64,000 bases of DNA. Origin: Castanea sativa (taxonomy: Eukaryota > Streptophyta > Magnoliopsida > Fagales > Fagaceae). The translations under genes and the position numbers were made by a program. The first letter of the stretch is position 1; every line of letters starts with the position of its first letter. Below are positions 23,128 to 34,902 of this stretch, piece after piece. The stretch covers positions 33,577,001-33,641,000 of the forward strand of contig NC_134013.1 in assembly GCF_040712315.1 (NCBI RefSeq), written 5' to 3'. Under the pieces are notes generated by a model. It saw nothing but the letters and a program-made list of their open reading frames with translations, was not told the origin of the DNA and did not search any database.

Positions 23128-23292
23128 ACAATTTATTATACGCATAACACATAAAACTTAAATATTCTCACACAGGATGTTTTTCAATATGCATGTACTA
23201 CATATTGAACCACTTTATTATACACATAACACAGAAAACTTAAATATTCTTACACACGATACAATCAATATGCATGCACTGCATATCGAACA
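23128..23292 (+). repeat. tandem duplication, unit about 82 bp
   Basis: The phrases tttattatac.cataacaca, aacttaaatattct.acaca and caatatgcatg.act.catat recur in order at an offset of about 82 bases, giving two copies with moderate divergence. Confidence 0.7.
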
Positions 23293-23832
23293 CTAATGGT
23301 ACTTAGCATTATTAACTTAATCATAGACATAATACACACACCACATAGAACCTAGGTAGGCGATGCCTTACATAGGTATTCATTCTAACAGGTAGTCCTT
23401 GTAGTTAAGGACATTATTACGTTTCGCTAGTGTGAGTAGCCTGTTGGTTGCGGTGGCCAACTCTTCTGCAAGTTGTAGCATGTGATACTTGCACCTACAA
23501 GTAACATTAGATTGTTCTCCTTTTGGATTTTGCCACTACACGCCTACATTGGTCCATGTTTCGCCATGGTAGTGTGAGTGAGATATGGTCCACTAGAGGC
23601 GCTCCGAGTAGCACAAGATCATTGTGTAGAGCGTTGGACTCGTTAATGCGAAAGTCTCACTCCCGCCTTAATTTGGCATATTATTCCCTCTCATTGGAAT
23701 CTCTCTCCCTCCTATAGTTATTAAGAAAACGAGGTAGTAGCCAATTGTGCATTGACATTGCAAAATGTGACTTCAAATCAGTATACCTAGATGTCATGCA
23801 TATAGGGCTATATATAGGAGTTTTGTAAGGGT

Positions 23833-25053
23833 AATTATTCACGTGAATGTTTTTGATATGACTGGACTGGGTGAAACAGCGCCGAGCTGTTCAATAGCAC
23901 ATACATAACTGTAAACATGACTTGGCTAAACAGTGACGTATGTTGGCGCATGTGGTTTGTTGAAGGTGTTTGATATGACCACACTTGGTGCAACAGCAAC
24001 GGGCTGATGATGTGTAGTACAAGAGTTTGCATAATTATTCACATGAAGATTATTCACCATTCCTGTGTTTCATTTGACTGGACTTGGTGAAACGGTGTCG
24101 AGCTGTTGAATAGTGCATACGTATACAGGAAACATCATTTATTAATGAATAGTGGCGTTTATGCCATGACTATCGTCTAAGTCTATTATGTCCACCTAAT
24201 TTTCCAATTTACAATTCTTGCTTGATGGATATTGAATCTCAGTGGCAGTGTTATGAAATAAATAAACATGGAAACAGTGTTGAATTTCCTTCATATTTGA
24301 AGACTAAAAGGTACCCATAACAAATAGAATGGTATTCAACGAAATCAGGCCAACTGCCATAGAAGCAAACGCTCTTGCTAGATTTCTCCAATCTCACTTA
24401 CCAAATACCACCAGTGGGAATAATGAGTATAGCAACAATGGACAGCTCATCCCCAAATTTTTTTAGAAATTTTTCAGGGATCCTTTGCAGCCATCAAAAC
24501 ATTGCATTGCAAAAGTTTGCATAATTATTCACATGAATGTGTTTGATATGACTGGACTAGGTGAAACAGTGTCGAGCTGTTCAATAGCACATACATAATT
24601 GCAACATGACTTGGCTACAATGACGTCTGTTAGCGCATGTGGTTTGTCAAAGGTGTTTGATATGATTACACTTGGTGCAACAGCAACAGGTTGATGATGT
24701 GCAATGCAAGAGTTTGCATAATTATTCACATGATGCTTATTCATCATTTCTGTGTTTCATCTGACCGGACTTGGCAAAACAATGCCGAGTTGTTGAATAG
24801 TGCATGCATACGCATGAAACATCATTTATCAATGAACAGTGACGTCTGTGCCATGACTATCGTCCGAGTCTATTATGTCCACCGAATTTTCCAATTTACA
24901 GTTCTTGCTTGATTGATATTGAATCTGAGTGGCGATGTTATGAAATAAATGAACATGGAAATAGTGCTGAATTTCCTTCATATTTGAATACTAAAAGGTA
25001 CCCATAACAAATAGAATGATATTCAATGAAATCAGGTCAACTGCCACAAAAGC
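23833..25053 (+). repeat. direct duplication of about 530 bp, offset 690 bp
   Basis: Bases 23833-24363 recur at 24523-25053 with scattered differences and a 157-bp spacer of different sequence. Each copy itself contains three related sub-units built around tttgatatgactggact..ggtgaaacag and gagctgttgaatagtgcat. The minus-strand open stretches here (23835-24032, 24529-24747) are by-products of the repeat. Confidence 0.85.
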
Positions 25054-26950
25054 ATATCAAACACCAAAACCTAGCGAGTTGCTTTCTAGTCTCCAGGCAC
25101 TTTACTTCTCTCATCTCTTAAACCTACACCAAAACCAACACTATTTTTCTCCCAATGGAATCCCCTACCACTCCTCAATCTAAGCAAATCTACAAGATCA
25201 TTGAAGAACCACTTCATCAACATCTTAAGCAAACTCAGTAGAAATCCCAAGCCATTCTTGACCTATTTCCCCCTCTTATTGGATTTGAAAAGAAATGCTT
25301 GATACAAAGTAAGATGCACCCAAAACATTGTTCAACTAGCTGAAACTGAGGGAGAAATTTAAAGGATTTACATCTAAATATGTGTGGAATCAAAACCACA
25401 AATGACAAGATTATTATTACTCATCAAGGTAGTTTATATTTTTTGGGCTCTTTCGTGAATTGTTCGTAATTAATTCCTTGTATATATATGGTCTAATCGA
25501 CCAAAGTTACATTATTAAGTATACACATGCAATAGTTGACAACCCTACCAAGTGAAAAAAGAAATTATGGAGAATTATATCCTTATGACATAAAGTGGTA
25601 GAATACCTGGTGTGCTCATATTGTAGACAGTGACACATGATATGCAGCTAGCACATGTGTGGTATGCTCTGCTGTGCACTTTGGCCCCTTCCATCTAGTA
25701 AACATACAGTTTCGGACAATGCTCATTAGTTATTTACACAAATCTGAAAAGCAAAAACTCTACTCTCAAAGAAGATTGAAACATAAATTGAATGAGAAAC
25801 AGTAGTCTGATAGCACATAGAATTCTTGTAATTTCCTAATCAGCCCAATACTTATACCACTAATTTATTCACTTTCATCATTGTGCAAAGAAGCTGATAA
25901 AATTCATGTGGCATAGGGCCTTAAAACAAATTGATAGACAATGAAAATAAGGTGAACATGCATAACATTATCATTCTATTCCTGCACAGTTGATTTTTTT
26001 ACCAGTTTTCATGTTTTTAAATTTCCAGTGTCTTTTCTAAATCCTGAAATTGATGGAGAGGATTAATTTCGTAGATTAGATTTACTAGTTTTTTTTTTCA
26101 ATGACAAGCATCTATGTTTGCATTGTTGGTGATATATTTAGTTAGTGTGTTTGGGTAAGGAATTTGTGGGCAGAATTTGGGCACATTGTAAATTTTATAT
26201 TTTATAAAAAGTTGTTGTTATTGGGTGGGAGTTTCATGCTTCAAGGGGGATTTTTAAGGCTTTATTTCCATTTTGCACTAAAAGTGCAATAGAATAAATT
26301 TGTAAGAGCTTTGGCCACTATTGGTAGACACGGTCTTAGTGCCTTCCCTCGATGTCTTAGAAACATTTCTTCCACTGCCCTTGCATGACCTGCAAGTTCT
26401 CTCCTTGTCTATGTGATCAAGATATGAGCTTGTTGAAATCTATCCATAATTTATTACATGCTACCGACTAGAGATGATGGAGTAACTATTTACTCATATT
26501 GCTCTACTTGTTTGCCCATGCTCAAACTTTGATACCGAGTTTGTATTGTTAATTGTGATTTCTATCAAGTTATTTAAATAAAGATTTATATAAATATTTA
26601 TACTTAACCGTGTAAGCTAGGATTAGCTTAGATGGGATTATTTGATCAAGTTAAGGCTATTTATATTGGCTAGTTACAAAATTATGAATAGGTGAGAATT
26701 ATTGTTTCAAAACATGCCTAAAAGCTTTCTTTGGAGGGAGGAGGCATTTGTTTCCCTCCGATGTAAACCCATTGTCTTCTTGTGTGTGCTGCCATTATTT
26801 GCTTTTTCCAACACAATAGGTGGCTGAGGTGGCCATAACACTTCCTTTCACTGTGTTCCAACTTTCTCTTTCTAGACATTCATGAAAACAAGCTTTGTAG
26901 AGTTGAGCTTCATAACATTGATTGTGATAAACTCCTTTATATCTTATTAA
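25054..26950. other. MULE interior between the 530-bp repeats and the PMD pseudogene
   Basis: A possible exon begins with an ATG at 25155 (MESPTTPQSKQIYKIIEEPL) but meets a stop after about 28 codons and continues with further stops. I do not recognise it. The rest is AT-rich without clear repeats. Confidence 0.35.
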
Positions 26951-27747
26951 TTTTATATAGTAGGTGTCACTTTGATGAACTCCATATTTTCCTCTACACT
27001 TTCCTCCACAGGCTTTTGTGGCGGCCTTGTGATAAGGCATATTAGTGGGAACCTCGAATATGCCCACAGCTGCACCAACATCACTGCTCCTCCAATCTGC
27101 ATCACCTTCGCCTCTAATGCCTTACATAGGTGCCTGTACAGCTAGGCTAATGCTGCACTACCCCAACTATACATCTTCGCATCACTGATTGGGTTCAAGA
27201 ACTGTAGAGGCATCACTGACACCTAGTCTGTCGACTTGTCCACAAACAGAATGGACCCCAACCAAACCAGTGTGTGATAGCGGGCATGTTGCTGCACTAC
27301 AATGTCAGTAGCATCTGCAACTAGGGGACCTTTAAACCGTGCCTTAAGCTAGTTGACTCTTATCCTAGCCCTAGCAAGGATAGACTTGTTTTCATTGGGA
27401 TGCGGTATCAGGTCTGGAGGTCGATGACCCAAAAATTAAGCATACAACCCACTCCAATCCAACTTTGTCTTCCCAACCACGGGCAACCCATCAATAGGAA
27501 CCCCTAGCATCACCTCAATATCTTGTAGGGCGATACCCATTTCTCCATGAGGTAAGTGGAATGTGTGTGTCTTCGGACACCAACACTCAACCAATGTTGT
27601 GATCAACACGTGATCGACTTCCAACTCTGGAACCTTAAATAATCCTTTCAAACTTGCCTCAGTTATGTAACGGGCAATTCGTGGGTCTAGCCCACCCTGG
27701 GGTAATGAACAAGATCGGTATTGACACTTTAGCACACCTGGCACTAC

Positions 27748-28265
27748 CTGCACACGAAAGAGAGTTGTGTTAGGATAGTACACACAAAATAACTATAAGA
27801 ATACTACATAATAATAATAATAATATGCAAGAACCAGTAGGCTAAAGGTTGCTAGAAAGCAATAAACATTGAGAACTTTTTGTAATATGTTAGTTAGGAT
27901 GTTAACTGGTTATTTAGTCTAGTTCAACAGTAGATAAGATTTGAATTCAGGTTGATTTTTTGGCTGCACTTTGATACAACTTGTATAAATAGGCATTTAA
28001 CCTTCTATTATAATCAGTAAGTTTCAAGTTAATGAAATATGTAGCCTTGAGTGCTAGTTGAGAGAACTAGGTATTTTTTGCATAGGTGTTATCCACCTAT
28101 AAGCTCTAATCAACTTGCATCCTAATTAATCAACCAAGCCAAAATAGCCACCCTACTTATCATTCATTTACTGAAGTATGTTCGATAAACCATGAAAGAA
28201 CCAAAACATTAAGAATATTAAGAACAATAGTTTTACTAGCATTAAGGCTAGTATAAAGATTCTCG

Positions 28266-28336
<71 letters not shown>

Positions 28337-28612
28337 CTTACTAGAAAAAATCATTGTTTTAGTTTAAGAGGATTAAAGAATAATACACATGAGATCAATC
28401 AATCCAAATTGGGATATTGTCCCATAAAATGTCTAAGGACACTTCATGCTAAATTAAACCTATGCAAAATTTTAATTTGGATTAAATAAAATTCTGCCCA
28501 AATCAAAAGAGAAATGATACCATTTCCAACATCTATTTACAAATAACCAAAGAACCCCACAAATAGAAAAAATATAATTTCCAAATGTCTGAAGTTCTGT
28601 ACAAGTACGTAC
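27748..28612 (-). other. intron of the PMD pseudogene with possible LTR relic and TA microsatellite
   Basis: The intron begins GTACGT on the minus strand and ends with a CAG acceptor. It holds a 66-base TA repeat at 28268-28333. About 27888-28160 (tgttagttaggatgttaac ... ttgtataaatagg ... cctataagctctaatca) resembles a small LTR with a TATA box, but its ends and TSD are not clear. Confidence 0.45.
28268..28333. repeat. TA microsatellite, 66 bp
   Basis: Uninterrupted TA dinucleotides within the intron of the PMD pseudogene. Confidence 0.95.
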
Positions 28613-29162
28613 CTGACCGGTGGTGGGCCTCCCCCACAGTGGCGTGGATCGATGAGCCGGCTGCCACCTCAACTGTGTAGCATCCTTGGGTCAAGGATCC
28701 ACGTTTGACAATGGCTGCATATCTAACATGCATGCAATCATGTTAATAAACCATTGATCTCAGGCAAACATTAACAAAATGACACTTAACTATCACAAAA
28801 TGACACACTTGCAATAATAGTAATATTGCAAATCTATATCTATATCTATATAATAACTAATAGCCGAAACATTTGACTTTTTGTTGACCGCACCTCATTG
28901 CGCCATGTGACTACATAACTTTATGCCACACGCCTACACTTAAAAACCGAACAGCTGTGACTTTTACACTTGGTGTTCAGTTATGTCTCTCTTGAGCAGT
29001 AGTTATAGGATTTTTTTTTTTTTTTTTTAAAAAGAAAGCTTTTTAAGAATCGTGAAAAATTACCAAGTAGGCCTTTTTAGGGGGGAAAAAAAACAATTAG
29101 GCCCAATAATTTTTTTAAAGTCTCATCCACACACAAGTTCACCAAAACCTTAGTCCCTAACC

Positions 29163-30150
29163 GTTTCAAACGGATTTTTTAAAAAAATAACTATAAAATC
29201 CAAACTATTTTGTTAGTTAGCATAATTTTGAAACTATTTAGGTATCTAACAACTCGAGTGTAAGAAACTCGATTTTGGATTGCTAAATTGAGTACAATAA
29301 ACTTGATTTTCAACTAAGGTGGACACTTGGTCCACATAGGCATCAAACTTGAGTCAAATGGACTCAAGTTATGACATATAGAAATCAAGTCCTATGGACT
29401 CGATTTAGTACCACCTAAACCCAGAGATCAAAAAGCAGAGATCAGCAACCAAAGATCAAAACATAGAGATGAACAACGAAGAAGAAAGAAGCAACGATGC
29501 AAAACCTAGCAACCCAGGCGTCGATTCTGACCAAACCCAGGCGGCGAAAGCTTCAGGCAATGGAAATCAGATCGGAAGTGTGGTTTCTCACCGCCGCTCC
29601 AGTGGAGGAGAAGAATACGTTGTCCCAACTGTACCTCTCCCAAGCAACTCCGCCGAGGCTCTCATCAGCATTTCCAAATTGTACACTTGTGCCTCTCCTC
29701 CACAGAATACCAAGTTCCCACTCTTTTGTACCCTTTGTAGCTCGTCGCTTTTGCATAGTTGTAACACTATGTCATTTTCCTCCACTTGTTGAGCTTGGGC
29801 TATTGAATTCAAAGGAGGAGTGGCATTTGAGTTTGTGGCCTTGAACGATGTCGTTGTTGAGGTTTTCAAGTTATGATATGGGCTGTTGGCGTTGGTGTCG
29901 GAGGTAGTTGTTTTTTTGTTGAACAGGAAATCGAGTCTTGAAGACTCGAGTTCCATGTGGATCTTTTAGTCCACGTCAGTTGTGCCACGACACATAAATC
30001 GAGTCTCTTAAACTTGATTTGTTACAATAAAATTGAGTGTAACAGACTGGAATTGTTACTTTCCTAAATAATTTGAAAACGTTTCTAACTAACAAAATTG
30101 TTTAACTTTTATAGTTATTTGAAAAAAAACCATTTCAAACCCCCAACATT
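29163..30150. mobile_element. smaller TIR element that captured a receptor-kinase fragment (Pack-MULE-like)
   Basis: The outer parts, about 29163-29420 and 29930-30150, are inverted copies with moderate divergence (ataactataaaa, attttgttagttag, actcgattt, ggtccaca). Their actcgattt/tcgagtc words resemble the giant MULE's TIRs, within which this element is nested. The centre contains a host-gene fragment (next entry), the defining trait of Pack-MULEs. No convincing TSD was found, so termini are approximate. Confidence 0.6.
29588..29956 (-). pseudogene. captured fragment of an LRR receptor-like (pseudo)kinase gene
   Basis: On the minus strand a 122-codon open frame contains [20 protein letters not shown] followed by [17 protein letters not shown]. 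This is the juxtamembrane-to-glycine-loop segment of the At1g10850/At1g60630-type inactive LRR receptor kinases. Recognisable homology covers about 60 codons and ends abruptly after TTY, before the lysine strand. The N-terminal third ([15 protein letters not shown]) comes from TIR sequence, so the frame is a chimera. An opposite-strand frame starting at 29469 (MNNEEERSNDAKPSN) overlaps it and may be a second captured piece. There is no sign of a functional kinase. Confidence 0.8.
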
Positions 30151-32795
30151 TTAGTGGGTAACCACTCATTGTTTATATACAATACATTGTTCACTTATTG
30201 AGTTATTGTTTTCTTCTTTTTCTTTTTCCGTTTTCTGTTATTCTCTTTTCCCTCTTCGAGAAGAAACCGAGCGAAGGTTGAGGAGAAAGTACAAAGTAGC
30301 CTTGCACCTCCGATCTGCCAGCAAAATCACTACAGTAAATTGACTTCTTTGTTCCCTTTCATTGTTTACTGTCACGCTACTGTTATTGCTCAATCTTTTC
30401 TTCACTGTCACGCTACTGTGTTTTTAGTACCTTTCACTGATTTGATAGAAATTTTGTTTTTTCATTGCATGTTTCGATTTAGACAACTTTAGTCAATTTT
30501 CCAAATTACCCAATGTTTGCTTCGGTGATATAAAAACAAATGTTAGGCATGTTGGTGAGAAATATAAAAAGCCATGGAAGAGTTGGGTTTCTGGTTTTAC
30601 ATTGTTCATAACTAAGATATTGAAATTTTGTGCACACCATGTGTTTGACAAAATGCCTTACTAACTCTTGCATTAGTTTATAGCCACTTTCTGGTTTGTG
30701 CCTCTTGGTTTTAGTTGCACTTTTTGGTCATTGCACTTTTTCTAATGTACATTTAGGCATTGTATGTCATCAACATAAGATGCTATTTAGTACAAATTTA
30801 CTTGAAAGGTCTCCTGTTTGCCAGCCATGTGGCACACCACCTGAGGCATTTTAAAATATTCTGGGATGTATTCTACTGCATTTGTGCCAGTGATTCAATG
30901 TTATTCTGTTTTAGTTCAATGTAGCCAAACAAATGCATTGAGAATTGAAAAGAGTTTTAGTTTCAGTTGTTTCAAGCATTCAAATTTGGATAGCTGCTTG
31001 GTAGATCTCTGTTTCTAAGGTATTTAATTCAAAAAGAGATGTTACCTATCTGTTTATTATTTTCACTCAACCTGTTAATTGGAGATAGAATATAGTGAAA
31101 TGGTTGTTTACCTAATTGTTCTAGAAATAGAGCGCCTTGGTGATTTATACAGTTCTTTATTTATAATGGCAAGCTTAGATTCATTGATCATAGGATATAT
31201 AATCACATAAAAAGTCTTACATCATTCTTTATACATTACAATACACCTTTTCCCTTTTTTTACTTGTAAAAAAAAAAATACACCTTTTCCCTTTTAGGTA
31301 CTCTGGCAATAGAGAATTGCCATTAAACAATGAATATTTTGAATAAAAAAAAATCTATATATAATGGCAATGAATATTTTGAATAAAAAAAATCTATATA
31401 TATATATATATGTACACACACATATGTCAGATGGTATTGATTTCCACGCTCATAAGATACCATGATACTTTCCACGCCTGGGGAATGTCCTGTCCTATGG
31501 GCAAACTCCTTTCCTAGACAAATTCGTGGCCCTGCCTGTAAACCAATAGAAATTTAATTATGGTTTCTCCAACAAGAAGACAACAGACTTTAACTTTCTA
31601 CACTAGAGGTGACTTTGCATCAAAGGAAAATTGTATGTGTGTAATTTTGCGGTAAATTTGTACAGCTACATGTTTACGTTAACATGTCTTGGACTATGGA
31701 GTTTTCACCTTGTAAAGGCAATCAATGTGAAAGGTTCAATGAATTCATGTTCGCTAACATACAGAGTACATCCAAAAGTTCTTCATGCCCATTAAGATCA
31801 TCGATCACTACAAAAGTCCTTGAATTTGTTGAGGTTCTTCAATTGTTAAACTCTATAGTCCTTTTATAAATTCTCTGGTCTAATTATCTAATCCTAGTCT
31901 ACTTCCATTAATCCAAAAAAGATACGGTTCAAACTCATTGAAAAACAACCATCTTCAGTACCCTTAAATTCAACAAATCAATGCAAGCATAACATATTAG
32001 GCAACAAAATCTCCACAAAATTATATCGGCTTAATCAATCTACCACTAAAAATTAAAATCTTAATCAATCTAGCAATTCTTTAGTATTGTAACTTTTATA
32101 CTCTCTTTTGAATAAACTCTCTGTCATTGACTTATATATTACAATATTAAAAGATAAATAGAGAAAGTTCTATGGTAAGAGGTAACTTGTTGACCTTAGT
32201 AGCAAATTGGTCATGACTAATACCTATGAGCCAGCATCAAGAGGATGGAGAGAGACTTTTATAAGTTAACATGGGTTATTATGGTTGTTCTACCAAAACT
32301 ACTACATTTTGAAACAAATTCTAGCTTCCCACAATATATCAGCATAGTGGAAGTGAAGACAATTAAGCAATACTTAATACACGTAGATATAACTCTTAAA
32401 ACTCAATTGCAAAAACCAAGCAACATGATTTACAATTATTTGAAGAACAACCAAATAATTTTCAAGTTCAAAGTAGCTATAGCTTTTGTCTACTAGCTAC
32501 CTAAGATATTTTTAGGCAAATTAACGCAAATTAGGAATTTCAGGCAAACTCGAATCAATGCAAATTAGGAATTTCAAGCAAACTCAAATAAATTTAAATT
32601 AGGCAAAATTGATAGAGAAAAATTTAGAACTCTTTAGGCTTAAGAAGCCAAACTCAAATTAGATTACATGCATGAGCCAAACTTAACTCAGATTAAATGC
32701 ACAAGCCATCTACTTTTTTACTCAACTCAATACATAACCCAAACTTAACTCAGATTAAATGCAAAAGCAAAAAATATTGAACTCAGATTTTAGAA
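30151..32795. other. MULE interior, no gene recognised
   Basis: AT-rich sequence with several short direct duplications: a 45-base unit around gcaatgaatattttgaataaa at about 31325-31400, acaccttttccctttt twice at 31243-31296, and related gcaaattaggaatttca.gcaaactc and aacttaactcagattaaatgca units at 32515-32770. A T-rich, leader-like stretch sits at 30200-30260. No reading frame with a known motif. Confidence 0.4.
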
Positions 32796-33144
32796 ATTAC
32801 CTTAATGCGTTCCTGATCCTTGAACTCTTATTCCTAAGCTTGATGATGAGAGTTGCAGGTGAGGGTTATGGTGAGAGTTGCAAGTGACAGTTAGGTTAGA
32901 GTTTGGGTTGAGTTTCGGTCTACGGGTAGAAAGAAGACAACTTGAAGATGGAGTGCACTTGGAGAGGAGGCGTGTTGGAGAGGGTGTACGGGACGAACTG
33001 ATGGAGACAAAGGTGGCTATTGATCGAATTAAGGGAGACAAAGTTTTTTGGAGACGTTACATTCTAAATTTGATTTTATTCTGCATAGAACTTGATTTTC
33101 ACATTGCCGAGTTTTAAACAATCCAGCTGGAATATTTTATGTGG

Positions 33145-33377
33145 AAAAAGCCACGGTGGCAATCTAGCGTGGCAAAAATGTGATACAAACTCGACCATAG
33201 TAAATCGAGTTACCTAGAACCCAATTTTAGTATAGTCTAGTTTTGTATAGAATCCGACTGTTAGATAATCGAGTACTAAAATAGGGACATGAGCCTAAAT
33301 AATTTAAAAATAGAGACATATTACTACTTCTCTTTTTTCTTTTTTTTGCAAAATAAGGGCAAAAGTTCAATATCCCC
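33145..33377 (-). repeat. right terminal inverted repeat of the giant MULE
   Basis: Read on the minus strand it starts ggggatattgaacttttgcc and matches the left TIR through gccacgctagattgccaccg. The left copy has one extra base just inside the TSD. A 79-codon minus frame just inside this TIR (32802-33041) is Ser- and Arg-rich and ends near a possible splice donor; it could be a captured first exon, but this is uncertain. Confidence 0.75.
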
Positions 33378-33502
33378 ACATTTTCCTCACTAAATTAAGA
33401 GAGCACTTCCCGTTACCAACCAAAATAAATCCCATTCCATTTGGGGTATAAAGACAAGTCGAGAGATCTACTAGACAATCATAATCAACAAAATTCTATT
33501 CA

Positions 33503-33658
33503 ATCTTTTCATTTCTCTTTTGTAGTGTGGTACAAATCTACCAAATGTATCTTTTCATTTTTCTTTTATAGTGTGGTACAAATCTGCTAAATGTATCTTT
33601 TCATTTTCTTTTTATATTGTGGTACAAATCTGCTAAATGTATCTTTTCATTTTCTTTA
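33503..33658 (+). repeat. tandem repeat, unit about 46 bp, 3.4 copies
   Basis: The unit atcttttcatttttctttta followed by gtgtggtacaaatctgctaa repeats at about 33503, 33549, 33595 and partly 33640. It lies between the giant MULE and the hAT MITE. Confidence 0.8.
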
Positions 33659-33710
33659 GGCGAATTTAAAATTGTTCCTTTATAGCTCAACTATAACAGT
33701 TCTCTTCATG

Positions 33711-34305
33711 GTTCCTTGTAGGGGTGGCGATTCGTGTTCACGTGTCGAGTTTGTGTCGTGTCAACTCATACGTATCCGACTATATGGGTCAACACTAACC
33801 CGACATGTTTATTAAACGGGTCAAGATTCCTCAATCCTAACACGACCCATTTATTAAACGAGTCAATCGTGTCGACATGTTTGTCTAATTTTATCAAAAT
33901 GAAAAAAAAAAATTTATGGAAAAACAAGCAAATAAATATTTTAAATATAAAATTCAGAACTAATGAGTAATTATATTACAAATAATCATTCAAAACTAAA
34001 TCATATCTCAATATCATAAATAATGAATCACAATACATCAAAAAAAATAAACTACAACAACTAATAAGTTTATATACTTATAGTTTGAATGGTATATTGG
34101 TAAAATTTCATTTAATTAAACGGGTCAGACGGGTCAACGGGTTCTATAGATTGAACCCTAACCCAACCCGTTTATCAAACGGGTTCGTCGTGTCAACCCG
34201 AATATGACACGAACCCATTAAGCCTCAACCCATAACCTACTAATTTCGTGTTGTGTCGTGTCGGGTTCGCGGGTCGTGTCCAATTTTGCCACCCCTAGTT
34301 CCTTG
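33711..34305. mobile_element. hAT-type MITE, 579 bp, with perfect 8-bp TSD
   Basis: The element (33719-34297) starts taggggtggc and ends in its exact complement gccaccccta. The 8-bp direct repeat gttccttg flanks it (33711-33718, 34298-34305). Both arms are rich in cgggtc/gacccg and gtgtcg words, like the element at 18670-19761, so both belong to one hAT lineage. The 78-codon open stretch inside is incidental. Confidence 0.9.
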
Positions 34306-34902
34306 GAGGTTTAATATTATTTTTTTTATTAAAAAAAAAACACCATCTTTTCTTGAATGTGATAGGGTGGTGTTCCTTTTTTTCTATATCAATGGTTGTT
34401 TGTCACATCCATGACCATTATTTCCTACTAGAGATTTAGTATCAAAGACACATTTAGAAGACGAGATACGTGTTAAAAATACACTGAATTTGCTACATGA
34501 ACACATCTGAGTTATGAAATGTGGTATTTGTCATTCCTAACCTTTCTTCCTCAATGATTTTTCCCCTGAAATAATTTTTATTGAGCTGATTTTTAAAATT
34601 GCAGAGTTGTACTCGGATATATTAAGAACAAAAATGTCCACAGAAATGTGTTCTATAGCTCAAATAACTAATAATTATTATTATTCTTATAATAATAAAA
34701 CCCAAAAATTTCTCCTGCACAGTTTTTATACATCTATTCCCTAAAATTCATCCCTCAAAAACAAAATGAATCAAATAATGGTAACAACCATTTAAACTCT
34801 CAACAAAAAATTTCGATTCATGTATACATACTAATAGACCTACATAAACATCTTCATCCCTCACTAAATCTCTAACAAAATTTTCTGCCAGGGCTGCTAT
34901 AT
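34306..34902. other. 3' flank of the helicase gene
   Basis: No separate gene is seen. Since the helicase is read on the minus strand and stops at 34903, this stretch holds its 3' untranslated region. An aataaa-type signal cannot be chosen with confidence. Confidence 0.4.

Larger units (their letters stand above)
26955..28720 (-). pseudogene. plant mobile domain (PMD / MAIN-like) protein pseudogene, two exons
   Basis: Exon 1 (28613-28720) starts MQPLSNVDP and contains AHRSTPLWGRPTTGQ before a GT donor. Exon 2 starts at 27747 after a CAG acceptor (VVPGVLKCQ) and keeps one frame for about 790 bp. It shows the PMD landmarks CWCPKTHTFHLPHGE, LQDIEVMLGVPIDGLPV, YHTLVWLGSILF.DKS, YSWGSAALA.LYRHLC and MLVQLWAYSRFP. 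In-frame stops occur at 28691-28693, 27436-27438, 27349-27351, 27223-27225 and 27142-27144, with no frameshift through exon 2. PMD proteins of the MAIN/MAIL1 type act in nuclear gene silencing, and many PMD genes ride on transposons. This copy lies within the giant MULE and was probably its cargo. It is dead by point mutation. Confidence 0.85.
17669..33386. mobile_element. giant Mutator-like element (MULE), 15.7 kb, with about 230-bp TIRs and 9-bp TSD
   Basis: The left end (17678 to about 17905) and the right end (about 33145 to 33377) are inverted copies of one another over their whole length. Shared phrases include ttagtactcgattatctaac, actatggtcgagtttgtatc and ttttgccacgct. The flanks show the perfect 9-bp direct repeat acattttcc at 17669-17677 and 33378-33386. 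Long TIRs with a 9-bp TSD are the Mutator signature. Inside are a PMD pseudogene, a smaller TIR element with a captured kinase fragment, a hAT element, a small MITE and several duplications, but no MURA-type transposase motif. It was therefore probably mobilised in trans, and later insertions enlarged it. It cannot be excluded that the two ends belong to neighbouring copies fused by recombination, but the matching TSD argues for one insertion. Confidence 0.75.

Noticed and set aside
27888..28160. Solo LTR in the PMD intron
   Set aside because: TATA-like box and tgtta start are suggestive, but no convincing CA end or TSD was found, so it is mentioned only as possible.
31807..31816. cactacaaaa as a second CACTA terminus
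   Set aside because: No subterminal repeats or matching opposite end nearby; a chance occurrence.
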